From assembly GCA_037013685.1 (NCBI GenBank), contig CM072888.1, positions 13,272,216-13,336,215 of the forward strand: a stretch of 64,000 nt of DNA, read 5' to 3'. The position numbers were made by a program, and so were the translations under genes. Source of the DNA: Acridotheres tristis. Lineage: Eukaryota > Chordata > Aves > Passeriformes > Sturnidae. Positions 14,073-38,700 of this stretch are shown here, one piece after another; position 1 is the first letter of the stretch, and the number at the start of each line of letters is the position of its first letter. The notes beneath the pieces were generated by a model. The model was not told the DNA's origin. It made no database searches and was given only the letters and a program-made list of their open reading frames with translations.

Positions 14073-17000
14073 TTTATTACTATTCATTTTACTGTAATTT
14101 TTTTTTTTTTTTATAAACCCTCTTCTACTCGCACTTGAATCTGAAACTATTTCTCACACTTGCTTACTGAAAAGAGAGAGTGGTGCAGAGCCTTACTGGG
14201 CTCCTCTTCAGAGAGCACCGATGCAAAGATTTTACTGAACTTTTCTGATCTCTCTCAAACGCTTCATTTTCATCTTGCTCATCAGTTGGCCCAGTGGATG
14301 TTCTGGCAGATTTCCAGCTGGTGATGGGTTCAAAAGGATTTGACTGTTAGCTTTTACGACTTTAGCACAAAGACTTGCCCAATGACTTTACATTTAGCAT
14401 AGACCATAATTATGCTCTCCTGGTGTTGTCTCAGCTTGCCTTTGGGACATCCACAAGCATTTTGGGAGGGTTTCTTCTCACTTCTGTCGAGGTCTTAGAA
14501 CAGAGGTTTGTTCCTTGCAAGTGTCTGAATGTGGTGCTGCTTTAATCTTCCTGCACATTGATGAGCTGTCTGCTGGCATCTCCAAATGCCTTTCACATGT
14601 ACAGTGCTTGCTTCTGCTACTTCCCCTGTAGAGTTAAATATGAGTGAAAGAAAAATTAGGAAGTAGTTTTTCTAAACTGGCATGAGAGGAAGACGTGCCT
14701 CAGTTAACTTCCAGAAAATGCCAGGCTTTGCGTGACAGCCTGAGCAAAGTCTTAATTTTTGAGGCATTGTTGGCATAAAAGGAGAATTGCTGCTGCATGT
14801 GGAATATAGCAGTAATTTTGTTGATGAACCACTGCAAGTGACAACGAGCCTTGGCAGAATGGATGTATAAAACAATACCTAATGGGCACCTCTTCTGGCT
14901 CTCAATACCTTTCTCTGATGAACTTTGAAATGAGGTATTTGTTGCCATGTGTACATTATCATCACATATTATTGAATATGTTATTGAAAAAGCATTTTGG
15001 TAAAGGCATAATTATGTATTTTCTCATTTAAAACTGTGATTTGTCTCTTTTGAAATGCAAATGCAAACCAAAAGAGAGTATTTGGTATCAGCATTCTGCT
15101 AAGTGCATAATTAACTGTTAATACCAGCATATACTTGGGGTTTTTTGCTATTGATGTGCTTAGGATTTTAGGGTTACATAACTGGGTGATTATTAAGTTG
15201 GATTTTATCACAAGTTCTCTGTTAGTGATTGAGAGCTGAAACTCTCCTTTGGCAATCATTATCCATGGGCTGTTGCCAATTCCTTTGTTGATAGGCATAT
15301 AACAGGAGGACACTTGGCTGGAACTTTTAAAGCAGCTCTAAATTTCTTAGTATCACTTATCCAGGATGGTATTCTCTAGGGTCACCATGACGATTTTCTT
15401 GTGAGAAAGATAATTTTCAGACTTGACTTCTATAAGTTCAGTTTAAAATTGCCAAGTTGAATTTAAAAATTGCCAATTGCCTGGGTGGCTAAAGGCCTCA
15501 AAGTAGCAGCTTAATGTCTGTAGATCTGTTTCACTATGAAATTATCTTCCTTGTCTGATTATCAGTGTTCACACTGGTGGTCCAGGGTCCAGTCACTATT
15601 TTATCCTGGGTTTGGCAGTGCCCAAATTAGCCATTGGTGCAAAGTGACAGGCATTTTTGCCTTCCTGGAAGATGACTCTAAAGCTTTGCTTTTGGAGTTG
15701 AAGGCAAAGTGTTGAAGGGAGAATGTTTTGTCTGTTTCTGCTGTGGCTTGCAGACTAAGCAGAGATTAGAAAATGCTGAATAAAAAATAAGTACTGAATG
15801 AAAAGTCACAATTGAATTTTGCCTGAATCCTGCATGTATTTTGGCTTGAATTTTGATCAGTGTATTAACTTAATGAGGCTGCTCCAGTGCAGGTGACTTT
15901 GGTGGGGTTTTTAATGGCTCCAGGATGGGACACAGGTGTCTGAGTGCAGTCCATGGAGCAGAGGGATGCTCAGTGTTTCCTGCCCCTGTGCATGGAAGGA
16001 TTGGTTCAGGTAGTGGCATTCTGTCACCACTGTTGGAGCAGAATAGTCCCTCAAGAGACAGTTAAGTGTTATGACAACAATATGGTTTTTTTCTTTCCTC
16101 AAGAACCTCAAAAGTTTTTCCAGTCAAGAAAGCCCTCCTAAGGCAGGTAAAATAACTCAGGCCAAGGGCTTTTTTTGTGATTAGATGATTTGAGCCACTG
16201 AGCAAGGGCTTCTGTAGTCCCATGTCCTGGTCTTTTTCCCTCTTTATCCCCAGTATCTCTACCTTGCCCTCAAAGTGTCTGGTGATGTTTTTACTCTTCT
16301 CTCTGTCAAGTTCAAACTGACTTCTCTTGGCATGAGGGAAAGCATGCCTTGTTTTCAGAGGCTTCCAAACAGATTTTGGCTTTCAGGCCTTTGGCAGGTT
16401 TTCTTGTTGGGCTGTATTTGTTTGATTGGTTTTTTTTTTCTTACAGTGTAAAGTGCTTTCTGAAGGTTCCTGAAATCAGTTTGATCCGTGGGCAACCTTC
16501 AGATGGATAGAGGTTTTAGTCTAGCAGGGGAAAGGCTCTTGGTTATAAAATTGGAAATGGTTCTTACAGTGGTAAAAAAGTGTGAAATCAGAAGACACAA
16601 AAGCTGTCTTTGACAGCAGAGTTTTGCTACAAATATTTACTGGTCTTCTCCTAAGTCTTTTGTGGGCTGCAGAGGCCTAGGGACAAACTCAGATGCTTTT
16701 TTGTTCCTCTGAGGTGCAGTGAAAGGAGATGCCTTGGCCAATTTTTTCTTGGGATTATCAGCGAGTCGCTTAAGTCCTGATGAAACCTCAACACACGCAC
16801 CACAGCCTTCCTTTTATTCACTTCTCTGTCGAGTTTAGGAAGATGCCTTGTGCTGCAGCTTTGAACAGTACCCATGAGAAAGTAAATAAAATGTGGTATC
16901 AGGTTTGGTTTGGGGCCGAGTTTCTCCTGCCAGTGAATATTTTGTGCTGCCTGGGTTCCTCTTTTTGGTTACGGTCACTTGAGTTGCAGTTTCCATCCTC

Positions 17001-17280
17001 AGCCAGGAGATTTACAATACTGGGCTTTATGATGACTTCAGGAATGATGAGTTCCTTACTCATAACAAGCTGTTTCTGTTCAGCCTGCCTGTAGCTCCAC
17101 AGCCTTTGATGCAGCTGCTTGGTGTCTGTGGAGATCTCATAAGGGTTTTATGGGATGTATGGCTGGTTTGGTATTTAGGGTTATAAATGGTTTCCTCAAA
17201 GCATCCCTGCTCTCCTGAGGTGACTGGTCAGATCCTGCATATCTGTTGTAGGTGGGTGGCTCCAATGGGAATTGGGCAGA

Positions 17281-17420
17281 GCAGTGGGAATGGCTGGTGG
17301 CAGCAGTGGGAATGGCTGGTGGCAGCAGTGGGAATGGCTGGTGGGAACACTGGGAATGGCTGGTGGGAACACTGGGAATGGCTGGTGGGAACACTGGGAA
17401 TGGCTGGTGGGAATGGCTGG
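17281..17420. repeat. 22-bp minisatellite, about 6.4 copies
   Basis: Six head-to-tail 22-bp units start at 17281, 17303, 17325, 17347, 17369 and 17391, followed by an 8-bp partial copy. Every unit shares the core gggaatggctggtggg/c. Units 1 to 3 begin gcagt and units 4 to 6 begin acact, so two subtypes are arranged in blocks, the usual pattern of local slippage or unequal exchange. Because 22 is not a multiple of 3, the array reads through all frames with a 66-bp super-period. This explains the overlapping Trp/Gly-rich and His/Pro-rich open frames on both strands. I do not treat those as coding. It lies in NR3C2 intron 6. Confidence 0.95.
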
Positions 17421-20014
17421 ATGCCCTGCCCATCCACAGGGCTGCAGGAAAGGTCAGACAAAAGGTGAGCTGGGCATTACTTTAAGCCCTGTAAGGAGAC
17501 ACTCGGGAACTTAAGATGGATTAATTGAAGGTGTAAAGTTTAAAGAGTATTATTATGAAGGAGGATTAAGCTGAACTGAGCTAATGACACCACTTCTGAA
17601 TGCATGTCCAAATAGCGGATTCAGAGCTTTGGCTCCACGCCTTTTGTTACTTAAATGTACTTACCTTCTTAAATGTCCCCAGAAAGATACATTCCCTTAT
17701 ATTCCAGATCTTCATATCCTCTGTTTTTCATGTTGAGAGGTTCAGATGCTGTGTCAGAGGTGGGGCTGGGTTTGGTTGGTTGGGATTTGTCCTTTTTTTT
17801 TTAATCTCTCCTTTTTTTTTAAACATAAAAGTTTGTTTTCATTTTTCCTTGTGATGATAAAAGCATTTGTGATGATTTGATGGCATTTATTCTTAGCTGA
17901 TGTGAGGAAAAAAATAACTTCATTCATGTTATGCTGCCATGCTTTAATTTCTCTGTGCCTCTTTGCTTTTATCATATTTCTATTCTTTATTTTGTTGCTG
18001 CTCTCAAGGTATTGGTTATCTGCGATGTCAGCATCTGAATTTTTCAAAAGCTGTGTACCCTCTTATTCTACACAGTCTGGGTTGAAAACCAAATACAAAG
18101 TTGAATACTGTAAACTCCCACAAAATGCTTATCTTTCATTAAACAGAGTTGTGAATTAACTAACATAATTTTTAGTTGGTAATATTTTGTAAATAAGTAA
18201 TAAATCAACTTAATTGATTTTTCAGGTGGCAAACTGATTTGAAATAATGTGTTTGCTGTATATTAAACAAATCACTTAGTAACTCATTCTGTGCATAATT
18301 GTATTTCACTACAAACAATACCATTAGGTTTTCCTTGAGGGTAAGCCTAGAAATCAATATTTGTAAGTAGATAAAAGAATGAATATTTAAAAGACAGAAA
18401 TAAATAACTAACAAAAAAAAACCCCTGACTATAACTGAAATTCTTCTGTTTAGGCAATTACATATAAGCACACCAAGTACAAAGAAAAACAAAAGGCAAA
18501 AAATTGGATGTCAGAAAAAGTGCAATGCAACATTAAAAAAATTAAGTTTTTGAGTCAACGCTTTTACAGTTAACTTGCACAGAGAATGTTTTGCCACCAG
18601 AAAAAAAAAAAAAAGGGCATAAGAAACCTGAGACAAAACATCATAATGTTTTGTTGGGTTTTGTTTTTTGGTTTTTCTTTTTGGTGTGTGGCTTGTGGTA
18701 TCTTTTGAAAAATCTGTCACTTCTCTCTGTAGAGGTCAAACACAGGGATGGTGGCAGTGGCTTTATATGCTGAGGCTGGAGCAACAAACCTTGGGGTCCT
18801 GCAAAAGTAATGATGGATGTCATAGATGCTCTTACTTCGAGTGCTGCTGTCTCTGGCCATCTGAGATACACTTTAACATGTAGAATTTAAAATACAAATT
18901 GCCTTTATTAATCATTCCCCTTTTGACTTCAGTGTGTATCTCTCAGAGCCTCCTGGGAGCAGTCCATGATGCATAATAAAAACAAATACATATGGCATTA
19001 CTCCTACTATTAAATTTAATTTTAAAAAAAAATGAAGCTGGAAGTTCTTAGTTCTCAAGAAAAGAGGGTGGAGCAGGGGAAAAGTGCAGAGCCCATCTAA
19101 CAATGGGGAGTCTGCTTTATTAGTATTAAGGAGGAAAATGAAATTGTGCTGGCAGTAGTGCAATAAAACACCAGGAAGATTATGTCAGTCTTTGTTTGCA
19201 CACAGTATGATTCTTCTCTTTCACCAGCCAATTTGTATATTTGAAAAAGCAGTTGCTTGGTTAAAATAATGAGCTGAACTTCATCCAATTCCCCAGTTAT
19301 GTGAAAAGATGTAAGAAGAAATACAGACAATTAATTTTGAGCAACTCAAAAAAAGAAGAGTAGTGGTCACTGAACAATTACAGGACCTTGTCTGCATACC
19401 TGCATATACACACACACATGCACTCACTTATATCAGAGTTTCTGCATTTCAATTCTCAATGACTCTTTGCTGTAGCTGTTGGGGTTTGAGATGGCAGCTT
19501 CAGAAATCTAGCAAAATTCTAACTAATTCTGCCTGAAAATTGAGCAGGATAGGTTAGCCTAGGATTACTTCAGAGAAGAGAGACAAGGTCCGAAGTTAAA
19601 TTTATGAAAGCATATTTAAAGATACAAGTCATGTATCCTAATTATTTTACAATTTAACAGGCAGAAGTCTGTGTTAATGAACAAGTTCCTTTTTTATATA
19701 TATTCCTTTATTCCAGATTGTTTTAGATTGCTATTTTGGGAATGATTTTTGAATATTTCAGTGTTTGAACAGGAGATGTCAAATGATGGGGGAGTGTATC
19801 ATCCAGAGCATGCATTCAGTGGGTGTAGGTTCCCCTGTTGCACCAGCTCTGACCTCTTCAGCAGGCACGTTCCCATCAGCCAGGGCAGAGCTGAAGAAAC
19901 ACTGAAATTCAAATACGTTTTAAAACATTTTTGCCACTTCATTAACACCATCAGTGACAAAACTCAAGTTGCATTTGTTGCCGTTCCTTTTGCTTGGTCT
20001 GCTGGGTAGCGAGA

Positions 20015-20740
20015 TGTCTTGGTTTGGAAAACAGGCATCTGCCAAGAAAGGCAGGAGCCTCTTTTTTTAAAATGGAGAATGTAAACCCCCTCCCTCCAAA
20101 TTTTATCATTTTGAAATTAAGAGGCTCTCAGGCAAAGATATGGGAATAGGAATAACAGTTCTTTACTAGGAAAATTGAAATAGAAATACAGTACTACAAA
20201 GAACAAACCCAAAAACACTGACAGAGTCAGAATCCAACCTGACACCCCATCAGTCAGTCAGGGTGTTGGTAGCAGTCCCATTAAATGGTGGCTGCATCCT
20301 CCTGGAGTGACAGATGTGGTTCAGCTGAAGCAGTAATCCTGTAGAAAGGTGCAGTTTTCTTCTGAAGGTCTAGTGATGATGTAGAAGGGTCTGGTTCTCC
20401 TCTGGGAATCCAGTGGAAAAAGGCTGCCTTGGTGTTCCAAATCTCAGATTTTATCTAGGTAGGAAATGCTTGGCTCCTCCCCCTGGGTGGGGCATCTCCC
20501 GATGGGATGATGTAATTTTAGCAGTCCTGCACCGGGACCAATGGCCCATTAGCAGAAGATATCTCCCTGGGGGAAGGATGGGTTGTGGAAAAGGTAAAGA
20601 GCACTGCCCCACCTGGTTTTAATAGATGGCCCATTAACAGGATGTCTCCCATAGAGATAATGATCACTGCATCATCTGGTTTCAGCAGATGGTGATGGAA
20701 TACATACTTTTGGTCACATCCTGTACTACAACCTGAGACA
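20015..20740 (-). mobile_element. Solo endogenous retrovirus LTR (ERVL-like), antisense in NR3C2
   Basis: A block of about 726 bp has TG...CA termini: tgtcttgg at 20015 and gagaca ending at 20740. It is flanked by a near-perfect 5-bp duplication, cgaga (20010-20014) against cgagg (20741-20745). On the - strand a TATA-like gataaaat (20455-20448) is followed about 290 nt later by a poly(A)-like AGTAAA (20167-20162) and then about 150 nt of U5-like sequence. This sets the orientation. Near the U3 start, two imperfect units sharing atggcccatta (20540 and 20625) repeat at 85 bp. No internal retroviral genes and no second LTR are present, so it is a solo LTR left by recombination. A 5-bp target duplication fits ERVL-type integration. 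Resemblance to songbird LTRs is from memory. It lies 121 bp before exon 7. Confidence 0.82.
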
Positions 20741-20799
20741 CGAGGCCAGCTCAGCCATGCACTGCAGAGGGTGAAGGGAGCGGGGTGGTGCCCAGGTGA

Positions 20800-33056
<12,257 letters not shown>

Positions 33057-33498
33057 TAGAAAATGTCTTAAATGGAAGAACTTTGCCTTAAGTTTCCCTG
33101 TGTTATTCCACACCCATGAAGGACCCAAGAAACCATATTTTAAACATGCTCTTTACACTTGTTCAGCAGTCTCTGAATAGTCTAAAATCATACAAAGGGT
33201 TTGGGGGACTGGAAAGCAGTTGACTCGGATTTGGCAAGACCTAGATGTTTGGAAATTACCCCATAACCCTAAAACACTTAGAAAATGTTCCTGTTCCTCT
33301 GGATGAAAAGCCATATCTAGTCAATAACTCTTTGATTTTGATATTTTAACAGATGGAGTTTTAAATATGCCATGTAGTTTCTGGTATTGTTTGCTTGTTT
33401 TAAAAGGGTTCGAGAACTAATGAGAACTTTTTAAAGCTTACCCTTGGTTTGCACATAAAACGTAAAGTCAATATGGGGCATTAATATTCTTTTCTTGT

Positions 33499-33567
33499 AA
33501 AAAAAAAAAAAAAAACCAAACAAAAACTATATATATATATATACACACATATATACACACACACAAA
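33499..33567. repeat. A17 run followed by (TA)n/(CA)n microsatellite in the 3' UTR
   Basis: An uninterrupted run of 17 A (33499-33515) is followed by a short spacer and then alternating ta repeats (33528-33542) that grade into ca repeats up to about 33566. It lies about 440 nt after the NR3C2 stop and would be transcribed. Compound TA/CA tracts of this kind are usually length-polymorphic. Confidence 0.92.
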
Positions 33568-35711
33568 CCCTAACGTGTAAAGTAATAACAGAACATTTGG
33601 TGTGGAATACTGTTATCCCCACCTGTGGCATTTGTTATCCCATGTTATCCCATCATAGATGATATACACTGTGTTAAGTGTCCATTTACTATTTAATTCA
33701 AAAAGGATAAGATGTGAAAAACAAATGCCCTGGTATCAATTTATAGTATCTATTGTGCTGGCTTTACAAATAATTTTTTGCAGTCTTTTGCTGTACTGTA
33801 CATTGCTGTATGTATAAATTGTGAAGGACCTGAAATAAGGTGTAAGGAACTTTTGTAAATGAGACAAAAAATCTTTAATGGTTAATAGGATGAACGGGAA
33901 AGTATTTTTGAAAGAACTCTATTTTGCTGGAGACTATTTAAGTACTATCTTTGTCTAAACAAACAAGGTAATTTTTTTGTAAAGTGAAATGTTCTGCATG
34001 CATAATGAACCGTTTACAGTGTATTTAAGAAAGGGAAAGCTGTGCCTTTTTTAGCATCATATCTAATTTACCATCCTACAGTATCTGTTGTAAATAACCA
34101 CGCTTAACCTTTTCAGTTGTGTTTTAAGCTTTTCTATTTCTCTCTCTCTCTTTTCCTCCCCTTTTGTCTCTCTTGCAAGCGTATGTGACTCGAGCACATC
34201 TTAGAACTCCTACTTCATGTATCTGTAGGAAACTACACATTTTTGTGTTTGCCACTTTACCAAGGTTTCATTTAACAAGACAAATTATGGTCTCTCTCCA
34301 AAGCTTTTGTCAGCTTAATGATCTAGTGAGTTTTTGCCCTCTATTCCCTTTCTCTCTCAGGGGAATGGGGGTGAGCAACATGTTGAATGATTTTCCTTTT
34401 TTTAACTAAGGTTTCCCAGATTGTTTGGTTTTGGTTTTGTTTTTTTTTTTCCTTTGAATACTGGATCTATGAAACATCTTAAAAGGTCAGATTATTATTT
34501 CAGATGGGGGAGAGCGATTTCTGGTTATGCCGAAGGGAACATGCAGATCATTACAGTAAGTATATCAAAGAGATTTGTACTGGTGAGAGGGATGGTGAGG
34601 GATGATAAGGGCAGATAAGCTGAGTAGAATTTTTAGTGATAAACTGAAAGTGTCTGTAATTTTGTAAGCATTTTTGTAATAATCAGGATACATCCAAGAA
34701 GACAAATGTTCACACTACAAGTTCAACTCAGTTGGTCTGATTTTGTCTCAAAAATGTTTTCTCTAGAATAAGACTGCAAAGAAAAGAATTTTTGAGGTGA
34801 TTTTCACTATTTCACAATTTATAAGCAACTACAAGATTTTGGAGTAGAATAGAGGACAGGTGAACTTTTCTGAGGCTCAACTGTTGCTACCATATGCTCA
34901 TGTTTAAATAGAATAGTTTTTCAGAGTCCTAATCTGTAGTGTTCTCTCTGGGTGCCACTGGTATTTTTGAGCTATAGTGTGTCCCTTGGCCGGTCAGAAT
35001 GTAGCATTTCTTGTCAATGGTGGTCGAATTAAGAATCCTACACCCTTTCTGAACCCAAATTTGGAGGTGCGCTGTGGTGCACTGAAGACAGTCAGCGCTA
35101 CTTGTCTTTTTAAATGACACCTGCCTTATGCAATGGGTAATCTGTAAAGACTGTATTCAGAGAGGTTTTTTATATATAAATATATAGATACATATATTAT
35201 TTGCATTTTGGAAGTCTAATTCATAGGCAGATCTTTCAATACTGACCTGCACAGCAATATGAAAGCCAAACTTCCAACGTGAGATATACAGCATGCAGAC
35301 TGGTTGTTTACAGTAAAGACACAGTCATACATCCATCTTTTAATTTACTTTTTTTTTTTTTTTTCAAAGTCTAAAATAGAAGATTTCAAAGCCAGGTTCT
35401 GGGTGAATACAGTCTGCAGCAGCTTTTTATATTAACAAAGTTACTGCCTCCTTTTCTGTCTCAGAGTAACTTTGCTTGACTAAAATAGCAAAGCCATATT
35501 CTACACTTCACTGTTAAATGCCTGTCCCAGTCCAAATTGTTGTCTGTTTGCTCCTATTTTTGTACCTTATTACTTTTAATCTTGGTTTGGTACAATTCAT
35601 AATTCACAGAAACTTCATATAATTAAACACACTAAATTAGTTTTAAAAAGCAATTTATATCTTTATGCAAAAACGTATGTCTGTCTTTGCAAACAACTGT
35701 AAGCAGATTAT

Positions 35712-35717
35712 AATAAA
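35712..35717 (+). terminator. NR3C2: Candidate NR3C2 poly(A) signal
   Basis: A canonical AATAAA lies within ttataataaatcc, followed about 20 nt later by the G/T-rich cacctgttgttt, a plausible downstream element. The implied 3' UTR length fits the human transcript. Two further hexamers downstream, at 36495-36500 and 36592-36597, could serve as distal alternatives. Confidence 0.7.
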
Positions 35718-35735
35718 TCCTTTACTTTAATCACC

Positions 35736-38700
35736 TGTTGTTTATGAAACCATTCATTGATTATTATTTTTTTGCTAGAGATCATTGAAGTAATAGATAC
35801 AATTGGATATAGATGTTGTAAGAGGCAGTATTCTCTTATCAAGGACACTTAAGCAGAATAGCCATCACTTTTTTAATCTAAACCTGTGTACAGAAAAAAG
35901 AAAAAGAAACCACAAAACCCAACCCTAGTTTTTAGCTACTGGGAAGTTCGTTACATTCTTTTGAATTTGTTTAGAATGAAATAGGCATTTGTCTCCTGCA
36001 AAATACAAGACAAACTATAACAGCTTTTAGGAAGTGGGCTTTTGTTCATTGAGCTAAATTATTTTGTTGTAAGAAGGAACAGGGATATGCAGCAAGAGCA
36101 TTGTATACACAGTTAAAATGTAAAATAGTGTAATGTACTGCAGTGGGTATTTCAGGAATACTACACATCGTGTGACTGAGCAGTTGCACAGAGTAAAATA
36201 GAAAAGACTAAAGTTTGCAATATCAAAATCTTATTAAAAAGATACTTTACAATCAATCATGCAAAAAGCTAATTCACAGGGTGGTGTTTTTCACTGACTT
36301 GTTTAAACATTTATGAAATTAAAAAATTCTACAGTTAATGCACTTTTAATTGTTTATTAAAGATTTGACTTTTTTTAGAGCAATGTTTTCAGCTGGAGGT
36401 CAATGACTTGATAAGAGAGACAGCAGTTCTGAGGCCAGGAAGCTCAGAGGAATGTTTAAGAATTCTTGGAGTTTAAATAGATTCCTGGATGAAAAATAAA
36501 AGCAGCCAGCAGTATGGTGTAAACAGTAAAATCTATGCATAATGATGCATTTATAATTAGGGGTTTGCTTCTGTATGTTTAAAGCTTTTTAAATAAATAG
36601 AAAATATTGTTTGGTCTTTATGTTAATGTCTGCAAGTACCTATTTTTCTTTTTTTTTATACAAATTGTACAAATATACATGAATTAAACTGGTTTGATTG
36701 CAAGTATTTCTTGCATTTTAATCGCAGCTAGCTGCTGGTGCAGTGATATCCTTAGATACAAGCCTTCTGCTCGGGTAGGAACAACACAGAACCAGAGAGT
36801 GGGTTTGGTTGGAAGGGACCTTAAAGATCATCCAGTTCCAACCTCCAGCCATGGGCAGGGACACCTGCCACTAGACCAGGTGCTCAGAACCCCATTGAAC
36901 CTGGACATGAACATTTCAACGTAAAGTAAGTCAAAATGCACTGTAACATCTTTCTTCAGCTGGAGAGTTGGTTCCAGCAATCTCTGTCAGCTGGGTGTCA
37001 CCGTGCCTGCAATGGCTCTGGCCAGGGGGCAGCTCCTCAGGCTGGAAGACAGGGAATGTCAAACACTGGAATGTGGTTCATTGCACCTGGGCCCCTGTGC
37101 TTGACAAATGATGTGCTGACACTGTTCTGGGCACCAGCTCCGTCCCACTGGAAGAAACAAACCTTCAGTAGGCCAGAGCAGTCTGGGCTCCAGTTTTTGT
37201 TAACCTCCTGCTGCTCTTCCCATTGACCAAAGTTAGTGAATCCCTCTTGCCCTGAGAAAAATTCTATTTTATATACACAACATCTCCCCCTTGACCCTGC
37301 CTTCTCAGGGTCAGGCCTTTTCCAGTTGTAATTACAATAAGATAGCAGGAGTTTTATTTCCTCTTCTAACTATCTTGGTTTGGTCTGGGCACTCTCACCA
37401 AGTTCTGCACAAAGCCTGGTCCATGCTGTAAGACCACCATTTAATTACATTTTGGTCTTTTAATAACAAGTTGCATAAACTTTTTTATTGCCAAAAAATC
37501 CTTGCACCTGCTTTCTCTTTGCTGAATTGTCAGAAGGAAAGAATAGTAGGGGATCAGCAGTGTTAAGAAAAAATTTCCCATATGTTTACAAGCAGATGCA
37601 TCTGTCATATGCTGTTCTAGAAATAAGATGATGCTATCACTACTTATAACCATAATGAAACTTGTAACCTGACCTCAAGCTGGGGCACTCAGGTATCTGC
37701 AGAGACTCGGAGTTCATGAGGAGTACAATATTATTAAGAAAGGAGTGGAAAAAATGCCCTTTCCTGTCACAGATTTTGCTTGGTAAAGCATGCCCTGCCA
37801 TAAAGGTTTGGAGGTGTTCTTACTTTAATTGTAGATGTTGACAGGGTGAAGTTTATTTGGTGCTTACCTGTGGCTACTGCAAGGACAGATGAGGACAGGC
37901 TGTTGGTTTCTGATGTAGAAAACAATGTCCAAGGCACATTCAGCTGAAGAGGTGAAACTCCAGTGAAGACTTTCAGTGAAACCCAGTTTAGCACTGGTGC
38001 ATTTACAGCCTACACAGGCCTTCTGTCAGCAGCTTTTCTCCTTAAACTGCAAACCAGGTAAGAGTTGTGAAATGGGTTAAGAGAACAAGAAACAGCGTTA
38101 AGGAAGGCAAGTTTCTGCCCAAGTCTCCTCTGTGACACAGTTACAGAGGCTTGGGTAGCAAAAGCTGCAAGCAGTGTGGCAGGAACATGTATTTTCATTA
38201 CAGGACAGATAAATCAGCTAATGAGATTTTTCTTTCACTCTTCATAAAAGACAGCATCAGAAGGAAAGCTGCCATGAAGATCAGCTGGGACAACACTTAA
38301 CAACCTTCAGCAGCCTGAAAACCCCAGGGCTTTTCACCCAGCAGGGTGGAAGTGCTGCACCCTGGCCAGTGACTAACAGGCTATAAATTTCTGCTGAGCC
38401 CAGCTAGGCAGGAGTCTCAGCTTGGCCATTAATTATTCAGCAAACACATTTGATCTTGATCCCCAGGCTGAGGGATTCAATCTCTGGCCCCACAGTGATG
38501 GCAAGGCCAATGCCATTTTGCATAAAAAGCATACTTGGGTTTTTTCCTAAGTCACACTCTAATTTTCAGCCCACGTCATGCATTCACTACCAGCAGCCTC
38601 AGCTTTTGAAAACGGACAAGTGTGTGGCCATGCCCACAGTAACCAGCACAGAGCAAGGGAAGGGAATCCAAGCCAAGGATCAATTCCTCTGTGCTGTGAC

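Larger units (their letters stand above)
33057..35735 (+). other. NR3C2: NR3C2 3' untranslated region
   Basis: AT-rich sequence follows the stop codon to a likely cleavage site just after AATAAA at 35712-35717. The length of about 2.7 kb agrees with what I remember of the human transcript. It contains an A17 run and TA/CA microsatellite at 33499-33567, a CT-rich run at about 34139-34152, and a T-run at about 35350. Some distal U-rich and AUUUA-like motifs are present, as expected for a regulated receptor mRNA, but I assign no specific microRNA or protein site. Its downstream limit is inferred, not observed. Confidence 0.75.

Noticed and set aside
17137..17514. Several overlapping open frames on both strands with Trp/Gly or His/Pro repeats
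   Set aside because: They are translations of the 22-bp minisatellite in all frames, with no splice or homology support.
19478..19660. tgttggggtttgagatggca, an LTR-like start ahead of the solo LTR
   Set aside because: I found no matching 3' end, target duplication or poly(A) signal. It may be another LTR fragment, but the evidence is insufficient without a repeat library.
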